64,000 nucleotides of DNA. Source: Roseovarius bejariae. GTDB taxonomy: Bacteria; Pseudomonadota; Alphaproteobacteria; Rhodobacterales; Rhodobacteraceae. Below, one piece after another: positions 50,751 to 59,426 of the stretch. The notes under the pieces are model-generated. The model ran no database searches and was not told the origin of the DNA. It worked only from the letters and a program-made list of their open reading frames with translations. The stretch covers positions 2,609,501-2,673,500 of the forward strand of contig NZ_SZWE01000001.1 in NCBI RefSeq assembly GCF_009669325.1, given 5' to 3'. The translations under genes were made by a program, and so were the position numbers. Position 1 is the stretch's first letter. Each line of letters begins with the position of its first letter.

Positions 50751-51242
50751 GTGAGCGAACGTCGTCTGCATTTGCAGCTTGGAGTCGGGGCCTGTGTTGC
50801 CTCGGGCCTGCTGATTTTCCTAGCGATACCGCAATGGGTCGCGGCACCCAGCAACATCAAGAACATCATCCTGTCACCGCTGTTCTGGCCCTATGTGCTG
50901 GCCGGGTGTACCGGGGTGGCCGGTTTGGGCCTGATTGCATCCGGTTTGCGGATGCCGGTTATCGCCCATGACCGCCCGACCGACCCCGAAGAAGGTCCGG
51001 GGGCCTTGGGCCGCCTGTTGGGCATGGCCTTGATCATGGTGATGACGATGTACCTGCTGCCGCGGCTTGGCATGGTCTGGACGTCGATGCTGTGCTTTGC
51101 GCTGACTGCCTTTCTGGTCAAAACACGCCATCCGAAACTGGCGGTCGTCTGTGCCGTTGTCATCCCATTGGCGCTTTATGCCTTTTTCGCGCATGTCGCG
51201 GGTGTGGCGATCCCGCAGGGTCATTTTGTGAGGCTGCCATGA
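50751..51242 (+). CDS. tctB: Tripartite tricarboxylate transporter, small membrane subunit
   Basis: 163 aa, four transmembrane helices (ACVASGLLIFLAIP, ILSPLFWPYVLAGCTGVAGLGLIASG, LGMALIMVMTMYLLPRLGMV, LAVVCAVVIPLALYAFFAHV). Typical TctB length and topology with the conserved FWP motif. GTG 50751 directly follows GGGAGGGGTTG; TTG 50748 is the alternative. Overlaps tctA by 4 bp. Confidence 0.88.
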   Translation: MSERRLHLQLGVGACVASGLLIFLAIPQWVAAPSNIKNIILSPLFWPYVLAGCTGVAGLGLIASGLRMPVIAHDRPTDPEEGPGALGRLLGMALIMVMTMYLLPRLGMVWTSMLCFALTAFLVKTRHPKLAVVCAVVIPLALYAFFAHVAGVAIPQGHFVRLP

Positions 51243-52750
51243 GTTTTGTCGATAGCCTGATGGCGGGGCTTTCCCTGGTCGCCAACTTTGAATCCTTTCT
51301 GGCGCTGGCCGGGGGGGTGGCCATCGGTGTCATCGGCGGGGCGATTCCGGGGATGTCGGCCACCATGGCCGTGGCCCTGACCCTGCCGTTCACCTTCGCG
51401 ATGCAGCCGATCACCGGCATTCTTTTGTTGCTCGGGGTCTACAAGGGCGGGATTTTCGGTGGGTCGATCCCGGCGATCCTGATCAAGACACCGGGCACGC
51501 CTGCCTCCTCGGCCACGATCCTTGATGGCTATCCCATGGCCGAGAAGGGCGAGGCGGGGCGCGCGTTGGGCATGGCGCTTTGGGCGTCCTGCACGGCGGA
51601 CCTGATTTCAAACCTCGCGTTGATTGTCTTTGCCGGGTGGCTGGCCTCTTTCGCGCTGAGTTTCGGGCCGCCCGAGTTTTTCACCCTGATCCTGTTCTCG
51701 CTGACGATTATCGCGGGCGTGTCGGGCGAAAGCCTGTTGCGTGGGGCGCTGTCGGCCATTCTGGGGCTTTTGCTGGCCACGGTGGGGCTTGATCTGGTCT
51801 ATGGCACGAACCGCTTTACCTTTGGTGATCCGAACATGATGGGCGGTTTGAACTTCATCGCCGTGCTGATCGGGTTGTTCGCCATTCCCGAGGTTCTGGC
51901 GATGGTCTGGCACCCGACGGCGCATCTGGGGAAGGCGCGGTCGCTTGGCAACAACTGGGTCAGTTTCGCCGATTACAAGAAGAGTTTCCGCTCGATTGTG
52001 CGCGGCAGTCTGATCGGCGTTTTCCTTGGCTCGATCCCCGGGATCGGGGCGGCGCCCTCGGCCTTCCTGAGTTATTCCGAGGCGCGGCGCAAATCCAAGG
52101 ACAAGGCGAATTTCGGCAAGGGCGAGGTCGAGGGCGTGGCCGCCTCGGAAGCCGGTAACAACGGGGTTGCGGGAGCGACGCTTATCCCGCTTCTGGCGCT
52201 TGGTGTGCCGGGGGACGTGATCACCGCGATCATCATCGGGGCCTTCATGATCCACGGGCTTCAGCCGGGGCCGATGATGTTCATCCTCAACGTCGATCTG
52301 ATTTACGGGCTGTTCATCGGGTTGATCGTCAGTTCGGTTTGCCTGTTTTTCATCGGCTCGGTGGCGATCAAGGGGTTCAAATACGTCGCCGACATTCCCA
52401 AGCGGCTGTTGATCCCGGGGGTTCTGGTGCTGTGCATCTATGGTGTCTTCGCGGTGAACAACAATATCTTCGACGTCGGCGTGATGTTCGCCATGGGCTG
52501 GGTCGGCTATGCGATGATGCGTTGGCGCATTCCGGCCGCGCCGTTCCTGATCGCTTTCATCCTCGGGCCGCTGTTGGAGGATAATTTCCGGCAGGCGATG
52601 CTGATGTCGGGCAGCGATTGGAAGATACTGTTCCGGGGGCCGATCACGTGGTTCTTCTGGTCTGTAACGGCAATCACCATTTTTGCGATCATCCGCATGG
52701 GTGTGAACGCGACGCGCGAAGGGCGTCGTGCCGCCAAGGATGCGGGGTAA
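51239..52750 (+). CDS. tctA: Tripartite tricarboxylate transporter, large permease subunit
   Basis: 503 aa, ten or more helices. IGVIGGAIPGMSATMAVALT and the second copy LGSIPGIGAAPSAFLSY are the duplicated Pro/Gly-rich signatures of TctA; GVYKGGIFGGSIPAILIKTPG is also conserved. It moves the acid bound by TctC, using an ion gradient. SlcHFG (sulfolactate) and TctCBA (citrate) are both in this family, so the substrate is open. Confidence 0.94.
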   Translation: MSFVDSLMAGLSLVANFESFLALAGGVAIGVIGGAIPGMSATMAVALTLPFTFAMQPITGILLLLGVYKGGIFGGSIPAILIKTPGTPASSATILDGYPMAEKGEAGRALGMALWASCTADLISNLALIVFAGWLASFALSFGPPEFFTLILFSLTIIAGVSGESLLRGALSAILGLLLATVGLDLVYGTNRFTFGDPNMMGGLNFIAVLIGLFAIPEVLAMVWHPTAHLGKARSLGNNWVSFADYKKSFRSIVRGSLIGVFLGSIPGIGAAPSAFLSYSEARRKSKDKANFGKGEVEGVAASEAGNNGVAGATLIPLLALGVPGDVITAIIIGAFMIHGLQPGPMMFILNVDLIYGLFIGLIVSSVCLFFIGSVAIKGFKYVADIPKRLLIPGVLVLCIYGVFAVNNNIFDVGVMFAMGWVGYAMMRWRIPAAPFLIAFILGPLLEDNFRQAMLMSGSDWKILFRGPITWFFWSVTAITIFAIIRMGVNATREGRRAAKDAG

Positions 52751-52754
52751 GGCG

Positions 52755-54314
52755 ATGCGTGGTGCGGACAGTCTTGTGCAAACGTTGGCCTCGGCGGGGG
52801 TGACGCGTATCTTTGCCCTGTCGGGGAACCAGATCATGCCGATTTTCGATGCCTGTCTGGAGGCCGGGATCGAGTTGATCCACACCCGGCACGAGGGGGC
52901 GACGGTGTTCATGGCCGAAGCCTATGCGCAACTGACCGGGCAGGTCGGCGTGGCGCTTGTCACCGCCGGGGGCGGTCTGGCCAATAGTGTCGGGGCGGTG
53001 GCCTCGGCGCGGGCGTCGGACACGGCCCTGTTGTTGCTGTCGGGGGATAGCCCGCGAGGGCAGGACGGCACCGGGGCCTTTCAGGAAATGGATCAGGTGG
53101 CAATCACGCAGGCGGTCACGAAATGGTCGTTCCGGGCCGAGGCGCCGGATGGCCTTGGGGCCGATGTGGCGCGGGCCATGGCGTGTGCCAGGGCGGGGCA
53201 ACCGGGGCCGGTGCACCTTGCGTTGCCGTTCGATGTGGTCAAGGGCGCGGCTGATGGGGCCGTGCCTGTGGTCGAACTCACCGAAGACAGATCTGCGCCG
53301 GAGGATGTTGAGGCGGTCAGAACCCTTGTGGCGGAGGCCGAGCGGCCCTTGGTGTTGTTGGGGCCATCCCTGACGCCAACGCGGCACCCCGGGCTGTGCG
53401 ATGAATTGTCCGCGGCGTTGAACGCGCCGGTTTTCGCCATGGAAAGCCCGAGGGGCCTGCGCGATCCGGCCATGGGGCGGATTGGCGAGGTGGTGGCGCG
53501 GGCCGATCTGGTGTTGTGCCTTGGCAAGCGGGTGGATTTCACCCTTGGCTTCGGGGCCGGGGAGGCCGGATGGATCACGGTGAGTGCCGATGAAGCCGAT
53601 CATGCGATGGCGGCGGGAAACCTTGGCGTGCGGCACCGGGCCGGGGTCGTGACCCCGGCACTGGGCATGGCGCGGGCCTTGTGCGACGGGCCTGTGGCGC
53701 AAGTGCGGGATGACTGGCAGGCCGAGGCGGCGCGATTGGTGTCAATCCGGCCTGACGGGACGGGCGATGGCCTGACCTCGGCCACGTTATGCGCGGCGGT
53801 GCAGGAGTGCGTGGCGGGCTGTGACGAAAGCGTTGTCATTTGCGACGGCGGGGAGTTCGGGCAATGGGCACAGGCCCTGACCCGTGGCACGGCGCGGGTG
53901 ATCAACGGCGTGTCGGGCGCGATCGGGGCTGGGTTGCCCTATGCCATGGCGGCGCATGTGGCGCGGCCCGGGGCGACTGTTTTCGCGCTGTCGGGGGATG
54001 GATCCATCGGGTTTCATTTCGCGGAGTTCGAGACCGCCGCGCGGCACGGTCTGCCGTTCGTCATGGTGATCGGCAATGACCAGCGATGGAACGCCGAGCA
54101 TCAGATCCAGTTGCGCGATTATGGCGAGGAGCGGCTTTCGGGCTGTGGGTTGACGGCGGCGCGGTATGACTTGGCCGCCGAGGCCATGGGAGCGCATGGC
54201 GAGTTCGTGACACATGCGGCGGATTTGCGGCCCGCCCTGGAGCGGGCCGTGGCGAGTGGCAAACCCGCCTGCGTGAATGTTATGATCGAAGGTCTGCCTG
54301 CGCCGGTGGTTTAG
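52755..54314 (+). CDS. Thiamine-diphosphate-dependent enzyme, acetolactate-synthase-like
   Basis: 519 aa. N-terminal PYR domain with the catalytic Glu in IHTRHEGATVFMAEAYAQLTG-type sequence (RHEGAT), a central Rossmann-like domain and a C-terminal PP domain with GDGSIGFHFAEFETAA and the metal-binding ND about 25 residues on. It lacks the fused regulatory parts and has no small subunit gene nearby, so true acetolactate synthase is unlikely. Decarboxylation or C-C cleavage of a 2-oxo acid or acyl-CoA is expected. Last gene of the tct operon, 4 bp after tctA. Its end overlaps the convergent SulP gene by 4 bp. Confidence 0.85.
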   Translation: MRGADSLVQTLASAGVTRIFALSGNQIMPIFDACLEAGIELIHTRHEGATVFMAEAYAQLTGQVGVALVTAGGGLANSVGAVASARASDTALLLLSGDSPRGQDGTGAFQEMDQVAITQAVTKWSFRAEAPDGLGADVARAMACARAGQPGPVHLALPFDVVKGAADGAVPVVELTEDRSAPEDVEAVRTLVAEAERPLVLLGPSLTPTRHPGLCDELSAALNAPVFAMESPRGLRDPAMGRIGEVVARADLVLCLGKRVDFTLGFGAGEAGWITVSADEADHAMAAGNLGVRHRAGVVTPALGMARALCDGPVAQVRDDWQAEAARLVSIRPDGTGDGLTSATLCAAVQECVAGCDESVVICDGGEFGQWAQALTRGTARVINGVSGAIGAGLPYAMAAHVARPGATVFALSGDGSIGFHFAEFETAARHGLPFVMVIGNDQRWNAEHQIQLRDYGEERLSGCGLTAARYDLAAEAMGAHGEFVTHAADLRPALERAVASGKPACVNVMIEGLPAPVV

Positions 54315-56026
54315 GTGTCGCGCAGGGCCTGCCATGCCTCATATTGCGACAGGTAGACGGTGCCACCCATCTCTTGCAGGAAATGGCTACGTTGCAGGCG
54401 GTCCATGACCGGGCCTTTGACCTCGGACAGGTGCAGTTTGACGCCCATGGCCTTGAGGCGGGTATTGATGGCTTCAAGGCTTTCAAGCGCAGACATGTCC
54501 ACCTCGTTCACCGCGGTAAATTGCAGGATGACGTGTTTGACGGCGCAATCCTCGGTGATGCGGTCGGCGATGTAATCTTCGAGGAACCGGGCGTTGGCGA
54601 AGTAGAGGCTTTCATCCACCCGCAGGGTGACGACGCTTGGGCAGGTGGTGACGCTGTGGCGCTTGATGTTGCGGAAATGTTCGGTTCCCGGGACAAGGCC
54701 CACCTCGGCCACGTGGGGCTTCGAGGTTTTGTTGAGGTGCAGGGCGATGGACAGGATCACCCCCGCCGAAACGCCGATTTCCACGCCGAACCCGAGGGTC
54801 AGGAGGATGGTCGTCAGGATCGCCGCGAAATCCGCGCCGGAATAGGCCCACGCGCGTTTCAGGATCGACAGGTCCACGAGGCTGAGCACGGCGACGATGA
54901 TGGTGGCGGCCAGCGTGGCCTTGGGCAGGAAGTAGATGAGCGGGGTGAGGGCGAGGGCCGCGATGGCCAGCCCCACGGCGGTGAAGGCCCCGGCCGCGGG
55001 GGTGGCGGCGCCCGCGTCGAAGTTGACGACCGAGCGCGAGAAACCGCCGGTGACGGGATATCCGCCCGAGATCGCCGCCCCGAGGTTGGCGGCACCCAAG
55101 CCGATGAGTTCCTGATTGGGGTCAATGCGTTGGCGTCTCTTGGCGGCGAGCGTTTGCGCGACCGAGATCGATTCCACGAAGCCGATGATCGAGATCAGCA
55201 CGGCAGGCAGGATCAGCGCCTTGATCAGGTCAAGCGAGGTGTCGGGCAGGGTGAAGGGCGGCAGGGATTGCGGCACGGTGCCGACGATTGCCACGCCCTG
55301 AGTGTCAAGCCGCAAGACCCCTGCAAGTGCCGTGGTGACGACAACGGCGGCGACGGGGCCTGCCTTGGTCAGCACATCCGCGAGGCGGGGGCCGAGGCCG
55401 AGGTTGAGCAGAAGCGGTTTGAGGCCCTTTCGGACCCAGAAAAGGAATGCCGCAGCCGAGCCGCCGATCAGCAGGGTGATCAAGTTGAAGGTGCCCAAGC
55501 CGCTCCAGAGGCTATGGAGCAGGTGGGTCAGGGTATGGCCCGAGGTCTTTATGCCGAGGATATGGCCCATCTGGCTGAGCGCGATGAGGATGCCGCTGGC
55601 GTTGATGAACCCGGCGATCACCGGATGCGACAGGAAGTTCGCGAGAAACCCCAAGCGCAACAGGCCGAGGCCCAGAAGGATGGCCCCCGACAGCCCCGCG
55701 AGAGTCAGGGCCGCCGTGGCATAACCTGCGGTGCCTTGGGCCGCGACCTCGCCAATGGCGGCGGCGGTCATCAGCGAGACCACGGCCACCGGCCCCACGG
55801 CCAGAACGGTGGAGGTGCCGAATAGCGCGTAGAGCACGATCGGCAGGATCGAGGCGTAAAGCCCCGCCTCGGGTGGCAACCCGGCCAGAAGCGCATAGGC
55901 CAGCGATTGCGGGATCAGCATGATCGTCACGATCACGGCCGCAACCATGTCCTGCGAGAAGGTCTCGCGGGTGTAGCTGCGAGCCCATGTCAGGATGGGC
56001 AGGTAGCGGGCGAGCGTGCGGGGCAT
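54311..56026 (-). CDS. SulP-family anion permease with STAS domain
   Basis: 571 aa. SulP core of about 11-14 helices, including the signature QDMVAAVIVTIMLIPQSLAYALLAG and PVTGGFSRSVVN. C-terminal STAS domain from about residue 440 (VVTLRVDESLYFANARFLED ... DMSALESLEAIN). Imports sulfate, bicarbonate or dicarboxylates. ATG 56026 is chosen by the family N-terminus. The sulfur genes beside it favour sulfate, weakly. Confidence 0.92.
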   Translation of the reverse strand: MPRTLARYLPILTWARSYTRETFSQDMVAAVIVTIMLIPQSLAYALLAGLPPEAGLYASILPIVLYALFGTSTVLAVGPVAVVSLMTAAAIGEVAAQGTAGYATAALTLAGLSGAILLGLGLLRLGFLANFLSHPVIAGFINASGILIALSQMGHILGIKTSGHTLTHLLHSLWSGLGTFNLITLLIGGSAAAFLFWVRKGLKPLLLNLGLGPRLADVLTKAGPVAAVVVTTALAGVLRLDTQGVAIVGTVPQSLPPFTLPDTSLDLIKALILPAVLISIIGFVESISVAQTLAAKRRQRIDPNQELIGLGAANLGAAISGGYPVTGGFSRSVVNFDAGAATPAAGAFTAVGLAIAALALTPLIYFLPKATLAATIIVAVLSLVDLSILKRAWAYSGADFAAILTTILLTLGFGVEIGVSAGVILSIALHLNKTSKPHVAEVGLVPGTEHFRNIKRHSVTTCPSVVTLRVDESLYFANARFLEDYIADRITEDCAVKHVILQFTAVNEVDMSALESLEAINTRLKAMGVKLHLSEVKGPVMDRLQRSHFLQEMGGTVYLSQYEAWQALRDT

Positions 56027-56102
56027 GGGCGGGACCTTTCGGGAAAAGGGAAGACGGGCGCAGGGCGGGACCTGCACCTGTCATGCTTGAAAACGGGCGG
56101 AA

Positions 56103-56987
56103 TCAGAGCTTGTTGACCGGCACCTTGAGCATCGGGTTGCCGTCATCATCCGAGGGCACGTCGCCTGCCCGCATGTTCACTTGCAGCGACGGGATGATCA
56201 GGCGTGGCATGGCCAGCGTGGCATCGCGTTCGGTGCGGAACTTGATGAATTCCTCGCGGGTCTTGCCGCCGCCGACGTGGATGTTGTGCTCTTTCTCTTC
56301 GGCCACGGTGGTTTCCCACGCGATGTCACGCCCGTTGGGGCCGTAATCGTGGCACATGAAAAGGCGCATGGCGTCGGGCAGGGCCAGCACCTTCTGGATG
56401 CTGTCGTACAGTGTGCCCGCGTCGCCGCCGGGGAAATCGGCCCGGGCCGAGCCGCCATCGGGCATGAACAGCGTATCGCCCACGAAGGCCGCATCGCCCA
56501 TGACGTGGGTCATGCAGGCGGGGGTGTGGCCGGGGGTATAGATGGCGAAGGCCTGCATGTTGCCGATCATGTAGGTATCGCCATCTTCGAACAGGGCGTC
56601 GAACTGCGATCCATCGCGTTGAAACTCGGTGCCTTCATTGAAGATCTTGCCGAAGGTATCCTGCACCACGAGGATATTGGAGCCGATGCCGATTTTCCCG
56701 CCCAGTTTGTCCTGAATATAGGGCGCGGCGGAAAGGTGGTCGGCGTGGACGTGGGTTTCGATGATCCACTCCAGCTTGAGCCCCTGTTTTTCGACCTGCG
56801 CGATCAGTTCGTCGGCGTGGTCATAAGTGATGCGGCCCGCGGCATAATCGATGTCCATGACTGAATCCACGATGGCGCAGCTGTCCGAAGAGGGATCTTT
56901 GACGATGTAGGAGATCGTGTTCGTGGCCTCATCAAAGAAGGCCTGAACCTTGGGCTTGATCTCCATGTTGACGGGGTACTCTGTCAT
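56103..56987 (-). CDS. blh: Metallo-beta-lactamase-fold persulfide-dioxygenase-like protein (Blh type)
   Basis: 294 aa. THVHADHLSAAPYI is the metal motif; further ligands are in YTPGHTPACMTHVM, FVGDTLF and FMCHDYG. This is the Blh/ETHE1-like group that oxidises glutathione or other persulfides to sulfite. Blh genes commonly sit with YeeE/YedE-type transporters and the BigR/SqrR repressor. The two transporter genes are here, 24 bp upstream, but BigR is not in this window. Confidence 0.85.
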   Translation of the reverse strand: MTEYPVNMEIKPKVQAFFDEATNTISYIVKDPSSDSCAIVDSVMDIDYAAGRITYDHADELIAQVEKQGLKLEWIIETHVHADHLSAAPYIQDKLGGKIGIGSNILVVQDTFGKIFNEGTEFQRDGSQFDALFEDGDTYMIGNMQAFAIYTPGHTPACMTHVMGDAAFVGDTLFMPDGGSARADFPGGDAGTLYDSIQKVLALPDAMRLFMCHDYGPNGRDIAWETTVAEEKEHNIHVGGGKTREEFIKFRTERDATLAMPRLIIPSLQVNMRAGDVPSDDDGNPMLKVPVNKL

Positions 56988-57011
56988 GGGGTGGACTCCT
57001 TTGTCGGTTTG

Positions 57012-57461
57012 TCAGGATGTGCCGTGCGCGCTGTGGCGCGCGGCAAGGTTTTGCAGGGCCTTGGCAAGCATAATGCCTGCGATCAGGGATGCGGTGAAGA
57101 TCAGGACCTCGGGTTTGAAGGCGCCCAAGGCGGGCAGGGCCGCGCCGGGGCAGAAGCCCGCGATGCCCCAGCCCACGCCGAAGACGGCCGAGCCGCCGAG
57201 AAGACGGGCATCGATGGTGCGGTTTTGCGGGACGTGGAAGGTATCGTCCATGACGGGTTTCTTCGGGCCTTTACCAAAGATCAGGCGGTAGCCAATGAAG
57301 GTGACAACAAGGGCACCGCCCATGACAAAGATGAGCGAGGGATCCCAGGAACCTGCCACGTCGAAGAAATTGAGCACCTTGGCGGGGTTGGCCATGCCCG
57401 AGATCATGATGCCGAGACCAAAGAGAAGCCCGATGAGGTAGGTGATGATGATACGCAGCAT
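57012..57461 (-). CDS. YeeE/YedE-family (DUF6691) transporter half
   Basis: 149 aa, four helices. GLLFGLGIMISGMANPAKVLNF and GGSAVFGVGWGIAGFCPGAAL carry the Gly-rich motifs and the conserved Cys of sulfur-compound transporters. Works as a pair with the preceding gene, like PmpB/PmpA. Probably moves sulfide-, thiosulfate- or persulfide-type sulfur for the Blh enzyme. Confidence 0.85.
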   Translation of the reverse strand: MLRIIITYLIGLLFGLGIMISGMANPAKVLNFFDVAGSWDPSLIFVMGGALVVTFIGYRLIFGKGPKKPVMDDTFHVPQNRTIDARLLGGSAVFGVGWGIAGFCPGAALPALGAFKPEVLIFTASLIAGIMLAKALQNLAARHSAHGTS

Positions 57462-57465
57462 TGGG

Positions 57466-57897
57466 TTACCCTCCGATCACGTGGCGCAGCACGTAAACCG
57501 TGATGCCCGTAAAAAGCATGAAGGTGAGTGTGGCGGCGATGGAGCGCGGCGAGAGCCGCGCATTGCCGCAGACGCCATGGCCACTGGTGCAGCCCGACCC
57601 GAAGGTGACGCCAATCCCCACGAGGATGCCGCCGACGATCAGCATCGGGGTGCTCACGGGGACCTCGATGTTGGGCATTTGGCCAGAGGTGACCAGCATC
57701 AGCGCGGGGGCTGTGACCATGCCGGCCAGAATGGCGGCGCGCCATGTCCAATCGCGCGGCGAGGTGGGCTGCATGAAGCCGGCCAGAATGCCGGTGGCTC
57801 CCATGACGCGGCCCAGTGTCAGCATCAGAAGGACACTGGCCAAGCCGATCAGCGTACCGCCGATCAGGGATTGTAGGGGGGTGAAGTCGGTGATCAT
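57466..57897 (-). CDS. YeeE/YedE-family transporter half
   Basis: 143 aa, four helices. SLIGGTLIGLASVLLMLTLGRVMG and GILVGIGVTFGSGCTSGHGVCG (two conserved Cys near the substrate path) define the family. First gene of the three-gene sulfur operon, ATG 57897. Its partner begins 4 bp downstream. Confidence 0.87.
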   Translation of the reverse strand: MITDFTPLQSLIGGTLIGLASVLLMLTLGRVMGATGILAGFMQPTSPRDWTWRAAILAGMVTAPALMLVTSGQMPNIEVPVSTPMLIVGGILVGIGVTFGSGCTSGHGVCGNARLSPRSIAATLTFMLFTGITVYVLRHVIGG

Positions 57898-58160
57898 GTC
57901 TTGCGTTTCCTGTTCCTGTCCTGTGGTGCGGTACGCCTTTTGTAGCTGTACCGGCTAACATGGGGTCGCGCACCCCGCAGTATCGCAGAATGATATATAG
58001 TGAAAGCTGAATGTGTCTACCCCGTGGGCTGAATTTAATTGCGGCAGTTGTCAGGGTAGGGGTTGCCGGATGTTTCAAAGCAGCCGAAGGCTTGCTAAGC
58101 ATTGATTGGCCTTATTCTTCGGCTTGATATGTCCATCAGACAATTTTGCGGAGCTTTTCA
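57898..58160. promoter_or_regulatory. Divergent spacer, sulfur operon / HMG-CoA reductase cluster
   Basis: 263 bp with no gene. It must hold promoters for both directions. AGAATGATATATAGTGAAAG (57987-58006) is the most AT-rich part. No convincing BigR-type ATTC-N8-GAAT site was found. Confidence 0.5.
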
Positions 58161-59426
58161 GTGGTGATTCCCTTTCATGTGACGGAGATGCTGCGCCGGG
58201 TGATGGCGCGCTATGATGCGGAAAAGACCCCGCAGAAGATGGCCCCCAACGACGATGCCTTCAGCCTGCTGCGGCCCATGCGCAAGATCAGTCAGGCGAC
58301 GGTTGAAAAATACTGGGCGCGGTTGAGGCCCACGGCCTGCGCTGCGGATCAGGCAGAACTGGCCGATCCGGTGACGATGGCGCAGGCGGAGCAATACAGC
58401 GCCAATATCGAGAATTTCATCGGCACGGTGAAACTGCCGGTGGGGATCATCGGGCCGCTGCGCCTGACGGGGATGAATGCCAACGGCGATTATCACGTGC
58501 CGCTGGCCACCAGCGAGGCGGCTTTGGTGGCCTCATATGCGCGGGGGGCGGCGGCGGCCACGAAGGCGGGCGGAATCAGCACCGCCGTTTTGTACGAGGG
58601 CGTCATTCGCACGCCTGCCTTCGTGATGAAAGACCTGCTGAGCGCCGGGCAGTTCGTGGAATGGGTGGTGCGCAATGTCGAGGATTTGCAGGCGGCGGCA
58701 GAGGCCACGACGCGGCATGGCAAACTGGTGTCGCTGGAGCCGTTCATCGACAACAACATCGCCTTCTTGATCTGCCGCTATACCACCGGGGATGCAGCGG
58801 GGCAGAACATGGTGACGATTGCCACGGATGCCCTGTGCCAACGCATTGCCGAAGCCTGCCCCGTACCGATCGAGGCGTGGTATATCGAGGGGAATTTCTC
58901 GGGCGACAAGAAAGCCTCGGCGCTTGGCATGGTCACGGGGAGGGGCCGGAAGGTAAGTGCCTCGGTCATCTTGCCCCGCGAGGTGGTGGAGCAGGTGCTT
59001 GGCACCACGGTCGAAGACATGCTGGCCTATGGGCGGGTGGCGAATTTGGGCTCGCTTCTGTCGGGGCAATTGGGGGCGCAGGCGCATTATGCCAACGGCT
59101 TGGCCGCGCTTTACATCGCCACCGGGCAGGATGCGGCCTGTGTCGCCGAAAGCGCCATGGGGGTCACGCGGATGGAGCCACGGGGCGAGGATTTATATGT
59201 TTCGGTGACCATGCCGAATATCCTTGTGGGATCGGTCGGCGGCGGCACCGGATTGCCCAGCCAGTCGGCGGCGCTGAATATCCTTGGATTGAAGGGTGCG
59301 GGCCATGGTGCGGCCCTGGCCGAGATCGCGGCGGCCACCTGCCTGTGCGGCGAGATTTCCATTGTTGCGGCGATTTCGGCGGGCGATTTCACCCGCGCGC
59401 ATGAAAATCTGGCGCGGCACAGATGA
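58161..59426 (+). CDS. Hydroxymethylglutaryl-CoA reductase
   Basis: 421 aa. Catalytic residues are all recognisable: ENFIGTVKLPVGIIGPL, the Glu in ATSEAALVAS, the Lys in SGDKKASALGM, the Asp in GQDAACVAES and the C-terminal His in FTRAHENLARH. The DKK motif and the single soluble domain resemble class I enzymes without the membrane anchor. It reduces HMG-CoA to mevalonate with two NAD(P)H. No other mevalonate-pathway gene is near, and ispH (20.8 kb) shows the MEP route. GTG 58161 (or 58164) is preferred, as GGAG lies 8-12 bp upstream. Coupled to the next gene by ATGA. Confidence 0.9.
   Translation: MVIPFHVTEMLRRVMARYDAEKTPQKMAPNDDAFSLLRPMRKISQATVEKYWARLRPTACAADQAELADPVTMAQAEQYSANIENFIGTVKLPVGIIGPLRLTGMNANGDYHVPLATSEAALVASYARGAAAATKAGGISTAVLYEGVIRTPAFVMKDLLSAGQFVEWVVRNVEDLQAAAEATTRHGKLVSLEPFIDNNIAFLICRYTTGDAAGQNMVTIATDALCQRIAEACPVPIEAWYIEGNFSGDKKASALGMVTGRGRKVSASVILPREVVEQVLGTTVEDMLAYGRVANLGSLLSGQLGAQAHYANGLAALYIATGQDAACVAESAMGVTRMEPRGEDLYVSVTMPNILVGSVGGGTGLPSQSAALNILGLKGAGHGAALAEIAAATCLCGEISIVAAISAGDFTRAHENLARHR

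Noticed and set aside
52755..54314. Acetolactate synthase large subunit or sulfoacetaldehyde acetyltransferase
   Set aside because: No small subunit gene is present, and the protein is shorter than Xsc (about 590 aa). Only the ThDP family is supported.
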